In this document: positions 19,233 through 28,688 of the stretch, one piece after another | Numbering within the stretch: position 1 is the stretch's first letter | Layout: the number at the start of each line of letters is the position of its first letter | NCBI GenBank assembly: GCA_006384855.1 | Contig: VCJN01002909.1 | Location: 62,001 to 126,000 of the forward strand | Origin: Tetraselmis striata | Taxonomy: Eukaryota > Chlorophyta > Chlorodendrophyceae > Chlorodendrales > Chlorodendraceae | DNA length: 64,000 bases | Direction: 5' to 3' | The notes under the pieces: model-generated | The model's input: only the letters and a program-made list of their open reading frames with translations | Database searches by the model: none | Told to the model about the DNA's origin: nothing | Position numbers and translations under genes: made by a program

Positions 19233-19586
19233 TCAGCCCGGCGCGACCGGGCTTTCCGCCTCGATGCGTTCTTCCAAATAGCTGGCGATGCTGGTCGCGA
19301 CCGCATGAAGACGCCTCAGCTCCGCCTCGCGGCGCGTGGCGGCGAGCACCTCGCTCGGGCTGCCCGAGCGCGCGCCGTCGCCAAATCGCCCGGTGCCGCG
19401 AACGATGAAGCGATAGGCCGCGCCGTCGCGCGATTTCGGCGTGTGCAGGATGTCGCCGACATGCTGTTCGGCGAAGCGCAGGGAATCGTCCAAAGTCGGC
19501 ATGGCGGTCGACGCGCGGTGCGACGTGGCCGTCACGCCCGCCTCCGTGCCCCGCGCCCAGTCCAGGAAGCTCATGTCAGAAGTCAT
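19233..19586 (-). CDS. Hypothetical protein
   Basis: 117 residues, no family recognised. It begins MTSDMSFLDWARGTEAGVT, followed by a hydrophilic region with helical stretches (SEVLAATRREAELRRLHAVA) and an acidic end. No signal peptide or membrane helix. Codon use is native. The alternative start MSFLDWARG is five codons in. Confidence 0.5.
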   Translation of the reverse strand: MTSDMSFLDWARGTEAGVTATSHRASTAMPTLDDSLRFAEQHVGDILHTPKSRDGAAYRFIVRGTGRFGDGARSGSPSEVLAATRREAELRRLHAVATSIASYLEERIEAESPVAPG

Positions 19587-19738
19587 CGGTCCCACCCCGA
19601 AGTCGCCCAAGGCTGAATTGGTTAACAAAAAGTTTGCGACGATTCGCAAAAGAGTCCAAAGCCAATGCGCAGCCTGCGTCCCGCGCGGTTTCCGCGTCCG
19701 GCATTGACGCCGACCATCGGCTGGGGTCTTGTCCTCCC

Positions 19739-20572
19739 ATGACCAGCGACACGTCCGAACCAACGCAGACAGAAGACGAAGACACCCGCGCCTCCCCGTC
19801 ATCGGGACTGCGCGCCAGGGTGCGCCGGCTCTATTACGGCATGACACCGGGCGCGCGACGCTGGCGGCTGGCGCTTCTCGTGTTCGATCTCGTGACGATC
19901 GCCTATTTCGTCGTGTCCTCGATGATGGAAACCGCCATCGCGCACCATCTGATCGACTATGTCATCGCGGTGGTGCTGATCGTCGATTACGGCCTGCGCA
20001 TGTATGCCGCCCACCGGCCGTGGCGGATGGTGTTCGAGTTCACCAATATCGCCGACCTGATCGTGATCCTGTCGCTGCTGGCCAGCGCCTTCATCGACAA
20101 TCTCGCCTTCCTCAGGGTGGTGCGCATGCTGCGCCTGCTGCGCTCCTACCATCTGCTGCGCGAGCTGCGCTCGGCCTCGCATTTCTTCCGTCGCAACGAG
20201 GAGATCATCCAGTCGGCGATCAACCTGATCGTCTTCGTGTTCGTGGTCACGGCCATCGTCTTCGTCACCGAGGGCCACCAGAATCCGGCGATCAACAACT
20301 ATCTGGACGCGCTGTATTTCACCGTGACCACGCTGACCACCACCGGGTTCGGCGACATCACCATGACCGACAGCTTCGGGCGGCTCTTGACCGTGCTGAT
20401 CATGATCTTCGGGGTCGGGCTGTTCCTGCGGCTGATCCAGACGATCTTCCGGCCGCAGAAAGTCGCCTACAACTGCCCCGACTGCGGGCTGTCGCGCCAC
20501 GACCCGGACGCGGTGCACTGCAAGCATTGCGGCCGCACGATCAATATTCCGACCGAAGGCGAATGGGCGTGA
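19739..20572 (+). CDS. Voltage-gated-type potassium channel with C-terminal zinc-ribbon-like tail
   Basis: 277 residues with six hydrophobic segments. S4 carries spaced arginines (FLRVVRMLRLLRSYHLLRELR, split about residue 140), and the pore loop has a selectivity filter TTTGFGD. The C-terminus, instead of a RCK domain, has CPDCGLS..CKHCG, a four-cysteine motif likely to bind zinc. Inner-membrane ion channel; the gating signal is unknown. Start at 19739 is the ATG before the acidic N-terminal tail. Confidence 0.88.
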   Translation: MTSDTSEPTQTEDEDTRASPSSGLRARVRRLYYGMTPGARRWRLALLVFDLVTIAYFVVSSMMETAIAHHLIDYVIAVVLIVDYGLRMYAAHRPWRMVFEFTNIADLIVILSLLASAFIDNLAFLRVVRMLRLLRSYHLLRELRSASHFFRRNEEIIQSAINLIVFVFVVTAIVFVTEGHQNPAINNYLDALYFTVTTLTTTGFGDITMTDSFGRLLTVLIMIFGVGLFLRLIQTIFRPQKVAYNCPDCGLSRHDPDAVHCKHCGRTINIPTEGEWA

Positions 20573-20738
20573 TCTGCGCTTTGCGCAAGCCACCCTTGCG
20601 CTGGGGCCGCGACACGCTTCACTCTGTCACATAGCCTTTGGGCGACTGCGCGACACTTATGTTCGCGAGTTTGAAATTTACCGCACAGCCCGGCGCCCCC
20701 ACCGCCGGACCGCGCCGCCATCCCACGTTGGAGAGACC

Positions 20739-22148
20739 ATGATGGAGTTTTCCGCAGTCGATCTGGCCCGTTTCCAGTTCGCGTTCACCGTCTCGTTCCA
20801 CATCATCTTTCCCTCCTTCACCATCGGGCTGGCGAGCTTCCTGATGGTGCTCGAAGGCCTGTGGCTGACGAGCGGGCGCGACGTCTATCTGCGCCTGTTC
20901 AAATACTGGATGAAGATCTTCGCCGTCGCCTTCGGCATGGGCGTCGTCTCCGGCATCGTCATGACCTATCAGTTCGGCACCAACTGGTCGGTCTTCTCCG
21001 ACAAGACCGGCCCGGTGCTCGGCCCGCTGATGGGCTACGAGGTGCTGTCGGCCTTCTTCCTGGAAGCCGGCTTCCTCGGCATCATGCTGTTCGGCCTGAC
21101 GCGGGTCGGCCCGCGCCTGCATTTCGCCGCGACCTGCATGGTCGCCTTCGGCACGGCGCTGTCGGGCTTCTGGATCCTGTCGGTCAACAGCTGGATGCAG
21201 ACGCCCGCCGGCTTCTCGATCAACGAGGTTGGACAGTTCGTGCCGGAAAACTGGTTCGAGATCGTCTTCAACCCCTCCTTCCCCTACCGTTTCGTCCACA
21301 TGATGCTGGCGGCCTATCTGACCACCGCCTTCGTGGTCGGCGCGGTCGGCGCCTGGCACCTCTTGAAGGACCGCAGCAGCGACGCGGCAAGGGTGATGTT
21401 TTCCATGGCGATGTGGATGGCGGCCCTCGTGACCCCGCTGCAGATCGTCGCCGGCGACATGCACGGCCTCAACACGCTGGAGCACCAGCCGGCGAAGATC
21501 GCGGCGATGGAAGGCCATTTCGAGGGCGAGGAAGGCGCGCCGCTGATCCTCTTCGGCGTGCCCGACATGGCAGCCGGCGAGACCCGCTACCAGGTCGCGA
21601 TCCCCAAGCTCGGCAGCCTGATCCTGACCCATTCGCTCGACGGACGGGTGCCCGGTCTCAACGACTTTCCGCCCGAGGACCGGCCGAACGCGACCATCGT
21701 GTTCTTCTCCTTCCGCGTGATGGTGGGCATCGGCTTCGCCATGCTGGGCATCGGGCTTCTGAGCCTCTACCTGCGGGCCAAGGGGCGGCTCTACGACACG
21801 CCGCTGTTCCACAAGCTGGCGCTGGCGATGGGGCCGACCGGCTTCATCGCGGTGCTGGCCGGCTGGATCACCACCGAGGTCGGACGCCAGCCCTTCACCG
21901 TCTACGGGCTGCTGCGCACCTCAGACAGCATCTCGCCGGTCGACGCGCCGGCGGTCGCCACCTCGCTGCTGGTGTTCATCGTGGTCTATTTCATCGTCTT
22001 CGGCATCGGCACCTTCTACCTGCTGCACTCGATGGCGGCCCCGCCCGATGCCGGCGACGGTCCGGATGCCGGCGAACCGACCCGCGCGGCGGGCGTGACC
22101 CCGGCCTTCGCCTATCGCGACAAGACCACCCCCAGCCCCGCGGAGTGA
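20739..22148 (+). CDS. cioA: Cytochrome bd-type (cyanide-insensitive) ubiquinol oxidase subunit I
   Basis: 469 residues, heme-binding subunit of the inner-membrane quinol oxidase. Family signatures: DLARFQFAFTVSFHIIFPSF with the heme ligand His, GFWILSVNSWMQTPAGF, and RVMVGIGFAMLG. The Q loop is short, as in the CioA subgroup. Starts ATGATG about 170 bases after the channel gene and is followed four bases later by subunit II. Confidence 0.93.
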   Translation: MMEFSAVDLARFQFAFTVSFHIIFPSFTIGLASFLMVLEGLWLTSGRDVYLRLFKYWMKIFAVAFGMGVVSGIVMTYQFGTNWSVFSDKTGPVLGPLMGYEVLSAFFLEAGFLGIMLFGLTRVGPRLHFAATCMVAFGTALSGFWILSVNSWMQTPAGFSINEVGQFVPENWFEIVFNPSFPYRFVHMMLAAYLTTAFVVGAVGAWHLLKDRSSDAARVMFSMAMWMAALVTPLQIVAGDMHGLNTLEHQPAKIAAMEGHFEGEEGAPLILFGVPDMAAGETRYQVAIPKLGSLILTHSLDGRVPGLNDFPPEDRPNATIVFFSFRVMVGIGFAMLGIGLLSLYLRAKGRLYDTPLFHKLALAMGPTGFIAVLAGWITTEVGRQPFTVYGLLRTSDSISPVDAPAVATSLLVFIVVYFIVFGIGTFYLLHSMAAPPDAGDGPDAGEPTRAAGVTPAFAYRDKTTPSPAE

Positions 22149-22152
22149 CGTC

Positions 22153-23160
22153 ATGGACCTCGACCTTCCTCTCATCTGGGCGCTGCTGATCGCGGCGGCG
22201 GTGTTTCTCTATGTCGTGCTCGACGGCTTCGACCTCGGTCTCGGCATCCTGTTTCCCACCGCCCGCTCGGCCACCGAACGCGACGTGATGATGAATTCCG
22301 TCGCCCCCGTGTGGGACGGCAACGAGACCTGGCTGGTGCTCGGCGGCGGCGGGCTCTACGCGGTGTTTCCGCTGGCCTACGCGATCCTGATGCCCGCGCT
22401 CTACGCCCCGATCTTCGCCATGCTGTTCGGGCTGGTGTTTCGCGGCGTGGTGTTCGAGTTCCGCTTCAAGTCGAGCGAGCAGCGGCGCTGGATCTGGGAC
22501 ATCGCCTTCTTCCTCGGATCGCTGACGGCGGCTCTTTCGCAGGGCGTCATCCTGGGCGCCATCGTGCAGGGGATCGCCGTGGAGGGCCGCGCCTATGCCG
22601 GCGGCTGGCTCGACTGGCTCACCCCCTTCTCGGTGATGACCGGCGTTGCCGTCGTCATCGGCTATGCGCTGCTCGGCGCCACCTGGCTGGTGTGGAAATG
22701 CGAAGGCCCGATGCAGGATCACTTCCGCGGCCTGGCGCTGACGCTGATGTTCGCGATGCTCGCGATGATCGGCATCGTCAGCCTGTGGACCCCGGCGCTC
22801 GACCCGGCGATCGCCGCGCGCTGGTTCGAGATGCCGCAGATCCTCTACACCGCCCCCGTGCCGCTGATGGTGCTGGGCCTTGCCGTCGTGCTGTTCAGGA
22901 GCCTCAACGGCACCCGCGACGCCCTGCCCTTCCTGGCAAGCCTGGCGCTCTTCCTGGTCACCTTTGCGGGCCTCGGCATCAGCCTCTACCCCAACATCGT
23001 GCCGCCGACGATCACCATCTGGGAGGCGGCCGCGCCCGACAGTTCGCTGGCGTTCCTGCTGGCCGGTGCCGCCGTGCTGATCCCGATGATCCTGGCCTAT
23101 TCCGCCTATGCCTACTGGATCTTCCGCGGCAAGGTGCGCCCGGGCGAGGGCTATCATTGA
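22153..23160 (+). CDS. cioB: Cytochrome bd-type ubiquinol oxidase subunit II
   Basis: 335 residues, multi-pass membrane partner of CioA. It opens with LIWALLIAAAVFLYVVLDGF and contains VAPVWDGNETWLVLGGGGLY, the hallmark of CydB/CioB. Ends in TGA, which overlaps the start of the small third subunit. Confidence 0.93.
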   Translation: MDLDLPLIWALLIAAAVFLYVVLDGFDLGLGILFPTARSATERDVMMNSVAPVWDGNETWLVLGGGGLYAVFPLAYAILMPALYAPIFAMLFGLVFRGVVFEFRFKSSEQRRWIWDIAFFLGSLTAALSQGVILGAIVQGIAVEGRAYAGGWLDWLTPFSVMTGVAVVIGYALLGATWLVWKCEGPMQDHFRGLALTLMFAMLAMIGIVSLWTPALDPAIAARWFEMPQILYTAPVPLMVLGLAVVLFRSLNGTRDALPFLASLALFLVTFAGLGISLYPNIVPPTITIWEAAAPDSSLAFLLAGAAVLIPMILAYSAYAYWIFRGKVRPGEGYH

Positions 23161-23321
23161 TGGCCGCACAAGGCTCCGGCAACGGGGAGGCACAGGACAC
23201 GCGACGCAAGGCGGACGCGCAGCCGGCGTGGCGCCGGCTCGCCTGGTTCGCCGGACTGTGGCTTGCCGGCGTCGGCACGCTGTTCGTCGTCGCCAGCGTG
23301 ATCCGCTGGGCGATCCTGTGA
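23160..23321 (+). CDS. Small DUF2474 subunit of the bd oxidase
   Basis: 53 residues: a charged N-terminus then a single transmembrane helix (WFAGLWLAGVGTLFVVASVI). This is the DUF2474 pattern, the CydX-like small protein that accompanies CioAB. ATG overlaps the cioB stop (TGATG), so it is translationally coupled. Confidence 0.82.
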   Translation: MAAQGSGNGEAQDTRRKADAQPAWRRLAWFAGLWLAGVGTLFVVASVIRWAIL

Positions 23322-23444
23322 TCTCGACGCGGTCAGCTGCCCTCCATCACCGATCCGTGACAGGCGACCGCGCCCGCACCCCTTGTCCTTCCTCGGTCCG
23401 GGCGCATCCTTAAGGGCAGATCCTCGCAACAAGGACCGCCGGAC

Positions 23445-24317
23445 ATGCCCCGTGTCGCCAATGCCCCTTCAATCGCCGCCGCCGTGTCCCTGGCGCTTCT
23501 CGCAGGCGCATCGCCTGTCCAACCCGCGCAGGCGGCGGCGGAGACCGGCTGCGGCATCGAGACGCCGTGCCGGATCGAGACCGGCGAATACCGCATCCGC
23601 TTTCCGGCAGACTGGGACGGCAAGACCCCGCTCGGGACCATCGTCTTCCTGCATGGCTGGCGCGGAACGGCAGCAGGCGAAATGCGCAACGCGGCCTGGG
23701 CGCAGCTGGCCGACCGGCTCAATGTCGCCTTCGTCGCCCCACAAGGCGCGGGCAAGACCTGGTCCTATCCCGGCGCGCCACGCGACTTGCGCGATGACTT
23801 CGCGTTTTTCGATGCGCTGATCAAGGATCTCACCACCCGCTTTCCCCTGCGCGCCGACCGGATGATGGCCACCGGCTTTTCCATGGGCGGATCGATGGTG
23901 TGGAACCTTGCCTGCTATCGCGGCGGGCTGTTCGCCGGCTTCGCCCCGATCGCCGGGGCGTTCTGGGATCCGATCCCGAAGGACTGCCCCTCGCCGGCGC
24001 CGGTGCTGTTCCACGTGCATGGCACCGCGGACCGGACGGTGCCGCTTGAAGGGCGTCCCATCGGCGAGCGCTGGCGCCAGTCCGATGTCGCCGACAGTCT
24101 CGCCGTCTGGCAGGCGCAGGCCGGTCTGCCGCAGGTCTTTCCGGCCTCAGCGCCCGACAGCGGCCTGACCTGCCAGCGCCAGCAAGCGCCAGCCCGATCC
24201 GGTCCGGCGGCGCCGCTCCTGGAGGTCTGCCTGCATTCCGGCGGACACAGCGTGCGCGCCGAATGGGTGGAGCGGGCCTGGCGCGCGCTCGGCGATCATC
24301 TGGGCTGGCCGGACTAG
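23445..24317 (+). CDS. Secreted esterase/depolymerase (PHB-depolymerase-like alpha/beta hydrolase)
   Basis: 290 residues with a signal peptide (VSLALLAGASPVQPAQAAAE). The fold follows LpqC/feruloyl-esterase-like proteins: TIVFLHGWRGTAAGEM oxyanion region, nucleophile elbow ATGFSMGGSM (Ser), LFHVHGTADRTVPLEG (acid) and LHSGGHSV (His). Periplasmic or secreted ester hydrolase; substrate unknown. Cysteine pair CGIETPC near the mature N-terminus. Confidence 0.82.
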   Translation: MPRVANAPSIAAAVSLALLAGASPVQPAQAAAETGCGIETPCRIETGEYRIRFPADWDGKTPLGTIVFLHGWRGTAAGEMRNAAWAQLADRLNVAFVAPQGAGKTWSYPGAPRDLRDDFAFFDALIKDLTTRFPLRADRMMATGFSMGGSMVWNLACYRGGLFAGFAPIAGAFWDPIPKDCPSPAPVLFHVHGTADRTVPLEGRPIGERWRQSDVADSLAVWQAQAGLPQVFPASAPDSGLTCQRQQAPARSGPAAPLLEVCLHSGGHSVRAEWVERAWRALGDHLGWPD

Positions 24318-24342
24318 CTCCGAGGACCAGCGCCGACGCCGA

Positions 24343-25584
24343 TCAGCGAGCGGTTTCGCGCGCCGGCTGTGCCGCGCCGCGGCGGTCGGCGGACGTCCCG
24401 CCGGCCGACCCGTGCGGCGGGCCTTTCCGGCGCCAGGGCTCCTTCTTGTACCAGGAGACGACATAGGCAACCGCAACGAGAGCGGCAAAGCCGCCGGCGT
24501 TGGCGAGGAACTCGATCAGCATGTCGCCGCGCCCCCAGACCATGTCGCGCAGGATGCCGACAGCCTGGGCGACGACCAGGCTTGCCAGAAACACCGCAAG
24601 CGACTGCTGGCCGACCTTCTGGATCACGCGGACCACCGCGCCCCAGGCGTTGTCGACGACGAGATAACGCCCGCCGGCGCCGACCGCGACCCAGGCGAGA
24701 TAGGCCAGCGCCAGGAAGTGGACATAGCGCAGCAACCCGAATTCCGTTTTGGCCCACAGCGGCTCGATGGCGTTGCGCACCTCAAGCAGCACCGGAAAGG
24801 CGCCATAGGCGCGAAACCAGGCGAAGGGAACGGTCAAGAGAACGACGGCAAGGGCGGCGAGGATCAGACCGTGGCGCACGGGCGGTGCCGGGATCCAGCC
24901 GCGCATATAGGCAAAGCCGGTGAAGAACAGGAGCTGCCAGGCAAATGGATTGAAGAACCACACCCGGTCCGACCAGGGTTCCGCCGGCAGGCCGAGAAGC
25001 TTGAGGTTGGCGCCGAGCCAGAGCGCGCCCATGAAGGCGAACACCGGCCAGCGCCCCAGCCGCGACAGCGCCATGATCACCGGCAGAAGCACCAGGATGA
25101 CGATATACATCGGCAGGATGTCGAAATAATTCGGCACATAGGTCAGCGTCAGGAGACCCGGCAGCGTCTCGCCGGCCTTCTCGAAGAAGTGCCAGAGATT
25201 GAGCGAATTGACGTAGTCTTCGGTCAGACCGCAGCAGCGGGTCAGGACGCCGCTGGTCTGCACCGCGACAAGCCCTGCGGCAATGACCAGAAACTGGCAG
25301 ACATGGGCCCAATAGACCTGCCAGACCCGGTGGCTCACCCGCGCCGCCCCCATCAGCCAGCCGCTCTGGTCGAACACCTTGCCGAAGGCGATGGCCGAGG
25401 CCATCCCCGAGCAGAAGACGAACATCTCCGTCGCGTCGGAAAAGCCGAACCGCGCCGGGATCCACAGCGTCCAGCTGTTGGCCGGCAGATGGGCGATGAA
25501 GATGATGAACATGCCGATGCCGCGAAAGAAATCGAGGCGCGGATCGCGCGGGCGCGGGGCTGTTGGCGCGGACGTGGAATGCAT
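24343..25584 (-). CDS. opgC: OpgC family glucan acyl/succinyl transferase
   Basis: 413 residues, about ten membrane helices. It begins PRDPRLDFFRGIGMFIIFIA, typical of OpgC acyltransferases that decorate osmoregulated periplasmic glucans. VPNYFDILPMYIVILVLLP and a Pro/Gly-rich cytosolic tail follow. Start at 25584 by family alignment; a GTG two codons upstream is equally possible. The synthase opgH lies 8.5 kb away, so the two are unlinked here. Confidence 0.86.
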   Translation of the reverse strand: MHSTSAPTAPRPRDPRLDFFRGIGMFIIFIAHLPANSWTLWIPARFGFSDATEMFVFCSGMASAIAFGKVFDQSGWLMGAARVSHRVWQVYWAHVCQFLVIAAGLVAVQTSGVLTRCCGLTEDYVNSLNLWHFFEKAGETLPGLLTLTYVPNYFDILPMYIVILVLLPVIMALSRLGRWPVFAFMGALWLGANLKLLGLPAEPWSDRVWFFNPFAWQLLFFTGFAYMRGWIPAPPVRHGLILAALAVVLLTVPFAWFRAYGAFPVLLEVRNAIEPLWAKTEFGLLRYVHFLALAYLAWVAVGAGGRYLVVDNAWGAVVRVIQKVGQQSLAVFLASLVVAQAVGILRDMVWGRGDMLIEFLANAGGFAALVAVAYVVSWYKKEPWRRKGPPHGSAGGTSADRRGAAQPARETAR

Positions 25585-25688
25585 GTTCACGAAACGCAGG
25601 TCCTTGAAACGTTGGAACGAATGCCGCCGCGGTCTGGCGCGGGAGCGGAACGGCTCTGACACGCGGCCGCGTCAAAACCAAGGCAAAT

Positions 25689-27071
25689 TTACGCCGGCAC
25701 GGCGCGCAAGGCTTCGTTTTGCATGATCTTTGCCGCCCGCTTCATGCTGTCCACCCGTTCCAGCCGCTCGGAGGCGAAGCGGTCGAGCGCGCCGCGCAAC
25801 GACAGACGCTCGCGCAGCAGCCGTTCCGCTTCACCGGCCAGCCCCGCGCGCAGGGCCGCGTCGATCGCCAGACGCTCGAAGACATCGCGCTGGGCATGGC
25901 TGCCGCCAATGTCGCGCAACGTCGGGCGGGCCTGATCGAGATGATGGAAGGCGGAATAGAAATTGCCCCGGAAATAGGCGTCGAGACCGCGCGCGGCCGA
26001 CAGGCCGGTCCGTGACGCGATCCGGCCCAGATCGGACGGTTCCTCGGCATGCAGGGCGACGGAAGCAAGCATCTCGTCGGCGGCCTGCCGGCGCCGTCCG
26101 CCGCCGAGCGAGATCATGTAGTGCAGGTCGGCGAAGAGATTGCAGCGATCGTCGATCCGGGTCTGCGAGATCCGCGCCAGTTCGTCCCAGCGTCCGCCGA
26201 CGTTGACACCCTCGATTTCCAGCCGCACGAGCAGCGAGGCCGCATTGGAGATGTCGCGATAGTCGTCGGTGTGTTCCGCGCGGATTTCCGCGTCGTAGAG
26301 CGCCAGAACGGCCGCGATGTCGCCCCGGTCGAGATACATCAGCGCCAGATGCCACCAGACGTGGAAGCGGAAGTTGTTGCAGTGGGAAAAGGCCTGGGTG
26401 TTGCCCTCCAGCCAGCGCCGGCCCTCGTCGAAGCGGCCCGTCATGTCGTGGACATGGGCAACGGCATGCAGCCCCCACGCATCGTCGGGCGCGATCTCGA
26501 CGGCGCGCCGTCCCGTGCGCTCGGCCCGCTCGTAGTCGCCGGTTTCCTCCAGCGCGAAGGCATGACAGCCCAGCAGATAGCCATAGGCGGAGTGGCTCTC
26601 GTCATAGGCCTCAAGCACGCCTTCCACAGACCGCCGCATGCCGGCGGCATCGCCGAGCACGAAACGCACCGCATGCACCAGTTTCATCAGGAGCGGGTCG
26701 GCGGGATGGGCAGCAAGGGTTGCGTCGAGGCGGTCGGCCGCCGCACGCGGATGGCCGTCGAGCCAGTCGCGCAGGGCATCGATCACCGCCGCCTCGCGCG
26801 GGGTCGCGCCGAGAGCTGCGCGCGCGCCGTCCGCCCGTTTCCAGTCGTCCTGTGCCACATCCACCATTTCGCGCCGGCCGAGCAGCAGGCAGAACAGGCC
26901 GTGCGTCGCGTGCCCGAGCGCGAATTGCGGCTCCAGCGAGAGCGCACGGGCGAGATGGTCCGGCGTTGACGTGCCATGGGCCAGAAACGCATCGAGCGCG
27001 CGCTGCCAGGCCTCCAGGGCGGCGCTGTCCGACATCGTGAGAGGGTAGCCGTAGCGATCGGTAAGGGTCAT
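25689..27071 (-). CDS. Tetratricopeptide-repeat protein
   Basis: 460 residues of helical repeats (QFALGHATHGLFCLLLGR, WGLHAVAHVHDMTGRFDEGR, FHVWWHLALMYLDRGDIAAV). The family resembles the TPR 'tetratricopeptide repeat protein' of alphaproteobacteria with a His/Trp-rich centre; function unknown. No signal peptide, so cytosolic. Start at 27071 with GGAAG upstream; the long open frame beyond it is not protein-like. Confidence 0.75.
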   Translation of the reverse strand: MTLTDRYGYPLTMSDSAALEAWQRALDAFLAHGTSTPDHLARALSLEPQFALGHATHGLFCLLLGRREMVDVAQDDWKRADGARAALGATPREAAVIDALRDWLDGHPRAAADRLDATLAAHPADPLLMKLVHAVRFVLGDAAGMRRSVEGVLEAYDESHSAYGYLLGCHAFALEETGDYERAERTGRRAVEIAPDDAWGLHAVAHVHDMTGRFDEGRRWLEGNTQAFSHCNNFRFHVWWHLALMYLDRGDIAAVLALYDAEIRAEHTDDYRDISNAASLLVRLEIEGVNVGGRWDELARISQTRIDDRCNLFADLHYMISLGGGRRRQAADEMLASVALHAEEPSDLGRIASRTGLSAARGLDAYFRGNFYSAFHHLDQARPTLRDIGGSHAQRDVFERLAIDAALRAGLAGEAERLLRERLSLRGALDRFASERLERVDSMKRAAKIMQNEALRAVPA

Positions 27072-27429
27072 TCGGCTTTCTTCCTGCCAGCGGCGCTTCG
27101 GCCGCGCGGTTTCCTGCGGCGGCGCACGGGCCGCAGCGCGGGGGAGGCAAAGGGCTTCAGGTCGGCAAGGCCCGTCGTTCGGCCGGGAGGAGCCGACCAC
27201 GGATCTTGCAAGGACGGACGCCCGCCTGCTTTCTTTCGCCCTGTCAGTTTTTCCGTGGCGCGGATGACGTGCAACACACAAAAACTTGTGGCCGACGTGT
27301 GCGACGGCGGACAGGGATCGCATGTATCTTCCAATAGCGGCCAGATCCGGGCAATGCGATTGCGCTGGCAGGCGCTCCTGCAAAACGCCATACCTTCCGC
27401 CCGCCCGCGCAAGGGAGTATCCAGAAGCC
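27072..27429. other. Intergenic region without supported gene
   Basis: 358 bases between the divergent TPR and YeeE genes. Open frames here have implausible composition (Arg/Pro). It probably holds both promoters. No clear operator or RNA element seen. Confidence 0.5.
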
Positions 27430-28602
27430 ATGACAGCTCTTGCCCAATCCCTCGCCCAGACGTTTGCCGGCGCGAACCGCGCGGTTCTCGCCCTGTCGCT
27501 CGCCGCCCTTGCGGCGGTCGCCCTGATCGCCAGCAACACCGGCGGCCCGACGCTCGGCTATGCCGTGCTGATCGGCGGCCTTGCCGGCGTTGCGCTTTAT
27601 CATTCGAGCTTCGGCTTCACCGCCGCCTGGCGCCGCATCGTCACGGAGAAGCGCGGCGGGGGCCTGCGGGCGCAGTTCCTGCTGATCCTGCTGACGGCGG
27701 CGGTCTCCTTTCCGCTGATCGGCTGGGGCGCCTCCTTCGGCATGCCGACCGGCGGCTTCGTCTTTCCCTTCGGCATCGCCGCCGCCATCGGCGCGACCAT
27801 GTTCGGTTTCGGCATGCAGCTCGGCGGCGGCTGCGCCTCCGGCACGCTGTTCACCGCCGGCGGCGGATCGACGCGCATGATGGTGACGCTGACAGCCTTC
27901 GTGATGGGCTCGGTCGCCGCCACGCCGCACATGCATCTCTGGGGGACGCTGCCGAAGCTGCCGGCCGTTTCCCTGATCACCGAATTCGGCCCCGTCGGCG
28001 CCTTTGCCGCGACCGCCGCCGTGCTCGGGCTGATCGCGCTGTGGAGCATCAGGGTCGAGCGCAAGGCGCACGGCAGCCTCGCCGAGCCGCGCGCGACCGA
28101 AAGCTTTCTCGCAGGTCCCTGGTCGCTGCGCTTCGGCGCGGTGATGATCGCCGTCGTCGGCATCGCCACCTTCGTCGTGCTCGGTCGCCCCTGGGGCATC
28201 ACCTCCGGCTTTGCGCTGTGGGGCGCGAAGATCTGGCAGGGCTTCGGCGTGACCGTGACCGACTGGCCCTACTGGCAGTGGCAGAAGGGCGCGCTGGAGG
28301 CTTCCGTCTTCGCCGACGCGACCTCGGTGATGAACTTCGGCATTCTGATCGGCGCCATGACGGCGGCCGCCCTTGCCGGCAAATACGCGCCCGTGTGGAA
28401 GCTTTCGACCCGCGATCTCCTGACCGCGATCATCGGCGGCCTGCTGATGGGCTATGGCGCGCGGCTCGCCTACGGCTGCAACATCGGCGCCTATCTCGGC
28501 GGGATCGTCTCCGGTTCGCTGCACGGCTGGCTGTGGCTCGTCTTCGGCTTCATCGGCAGCCTCGCCGGCACGCGCGCCCGCCTGAAGCTCGGGATGGGGT
28601 AA
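27430..28602 (+). CDS. YeeE/YedE family sulfur-compound transporter
   Basis: 390 residues, about nine helices, two-fold related halves. Conserved cysteines occur in LGGGCASGTLF and YGCNIGAYLGG, as in thiosulfate transporters of the TsuA/YeeE type. No TusA-like partner gene is adjacent. Start chosen at 27430 (AGGGAG 13 bases upstream). Ends before a strong terminator. Confidence 0.88.
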   Translation: MTALAQSLAQTFAGANRAVLALSLAALAAVALIASNTGGPTLGYAVLIGGLAGVALYHSSFGFTAAWRRIVTEKRGGGLRAQFLLILLTAAVSFPLIGWGASFGMPTGGFVFPFGIAAAIGATMFGFGMQLGGGCASGTLFTAGGGSTRMMVTLTAFVMGSVAATPHMHLWGTLPKLPAVSLITEFGPVGAFAATAAVLGLIALWSIRVERKAHGSLAEPRATESFLAGPWSLRFGAVMIAVVGIATFVVLGRPWGITSGFALWGAKIWQGFGVTVTDWPYWQWQKGALEASVFADATSVMNFGILIGAMTAAALAGKYAPVWKLSTRDLLTAIIGGLLMGYGARLAYGCNIGAYLGGIVSGSLHGWLWLVFGFIGSLAGTRARLKLGMG

Positions 28603-28651
28603 CCCAACCGGATACAATCTCAGGTTTACTGCCTGGCGCGAAAGTGACAAG

Positions 28652-28687
28652 CTCCCCGAGGATCGCGTCCTCGGGGAGTTTTGTTTT
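28652..28687 (+). terminator. Rho-independent terminator overlapping the ribosome site of the next gene
   Basis: Perfect 11-bp stem CTCCCCGAGGA/TCCTCGGGGAG with a 5-base loop and a following TTTTGTTTT tract. The only Shine-Dalgarno-like sequence of the next ORF (GGGGAG) is in the 3' arm of this stem. Confidence 0.88.
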
Positions 28688-28688
28688 C

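Noticed and set aside
19235-19253. Terminator AGCCCGG/CCGGGCT after the dipeptidase
   Set aside because: The stem lies inside the end of the convergent gene and has only three T after it, so support is weak.
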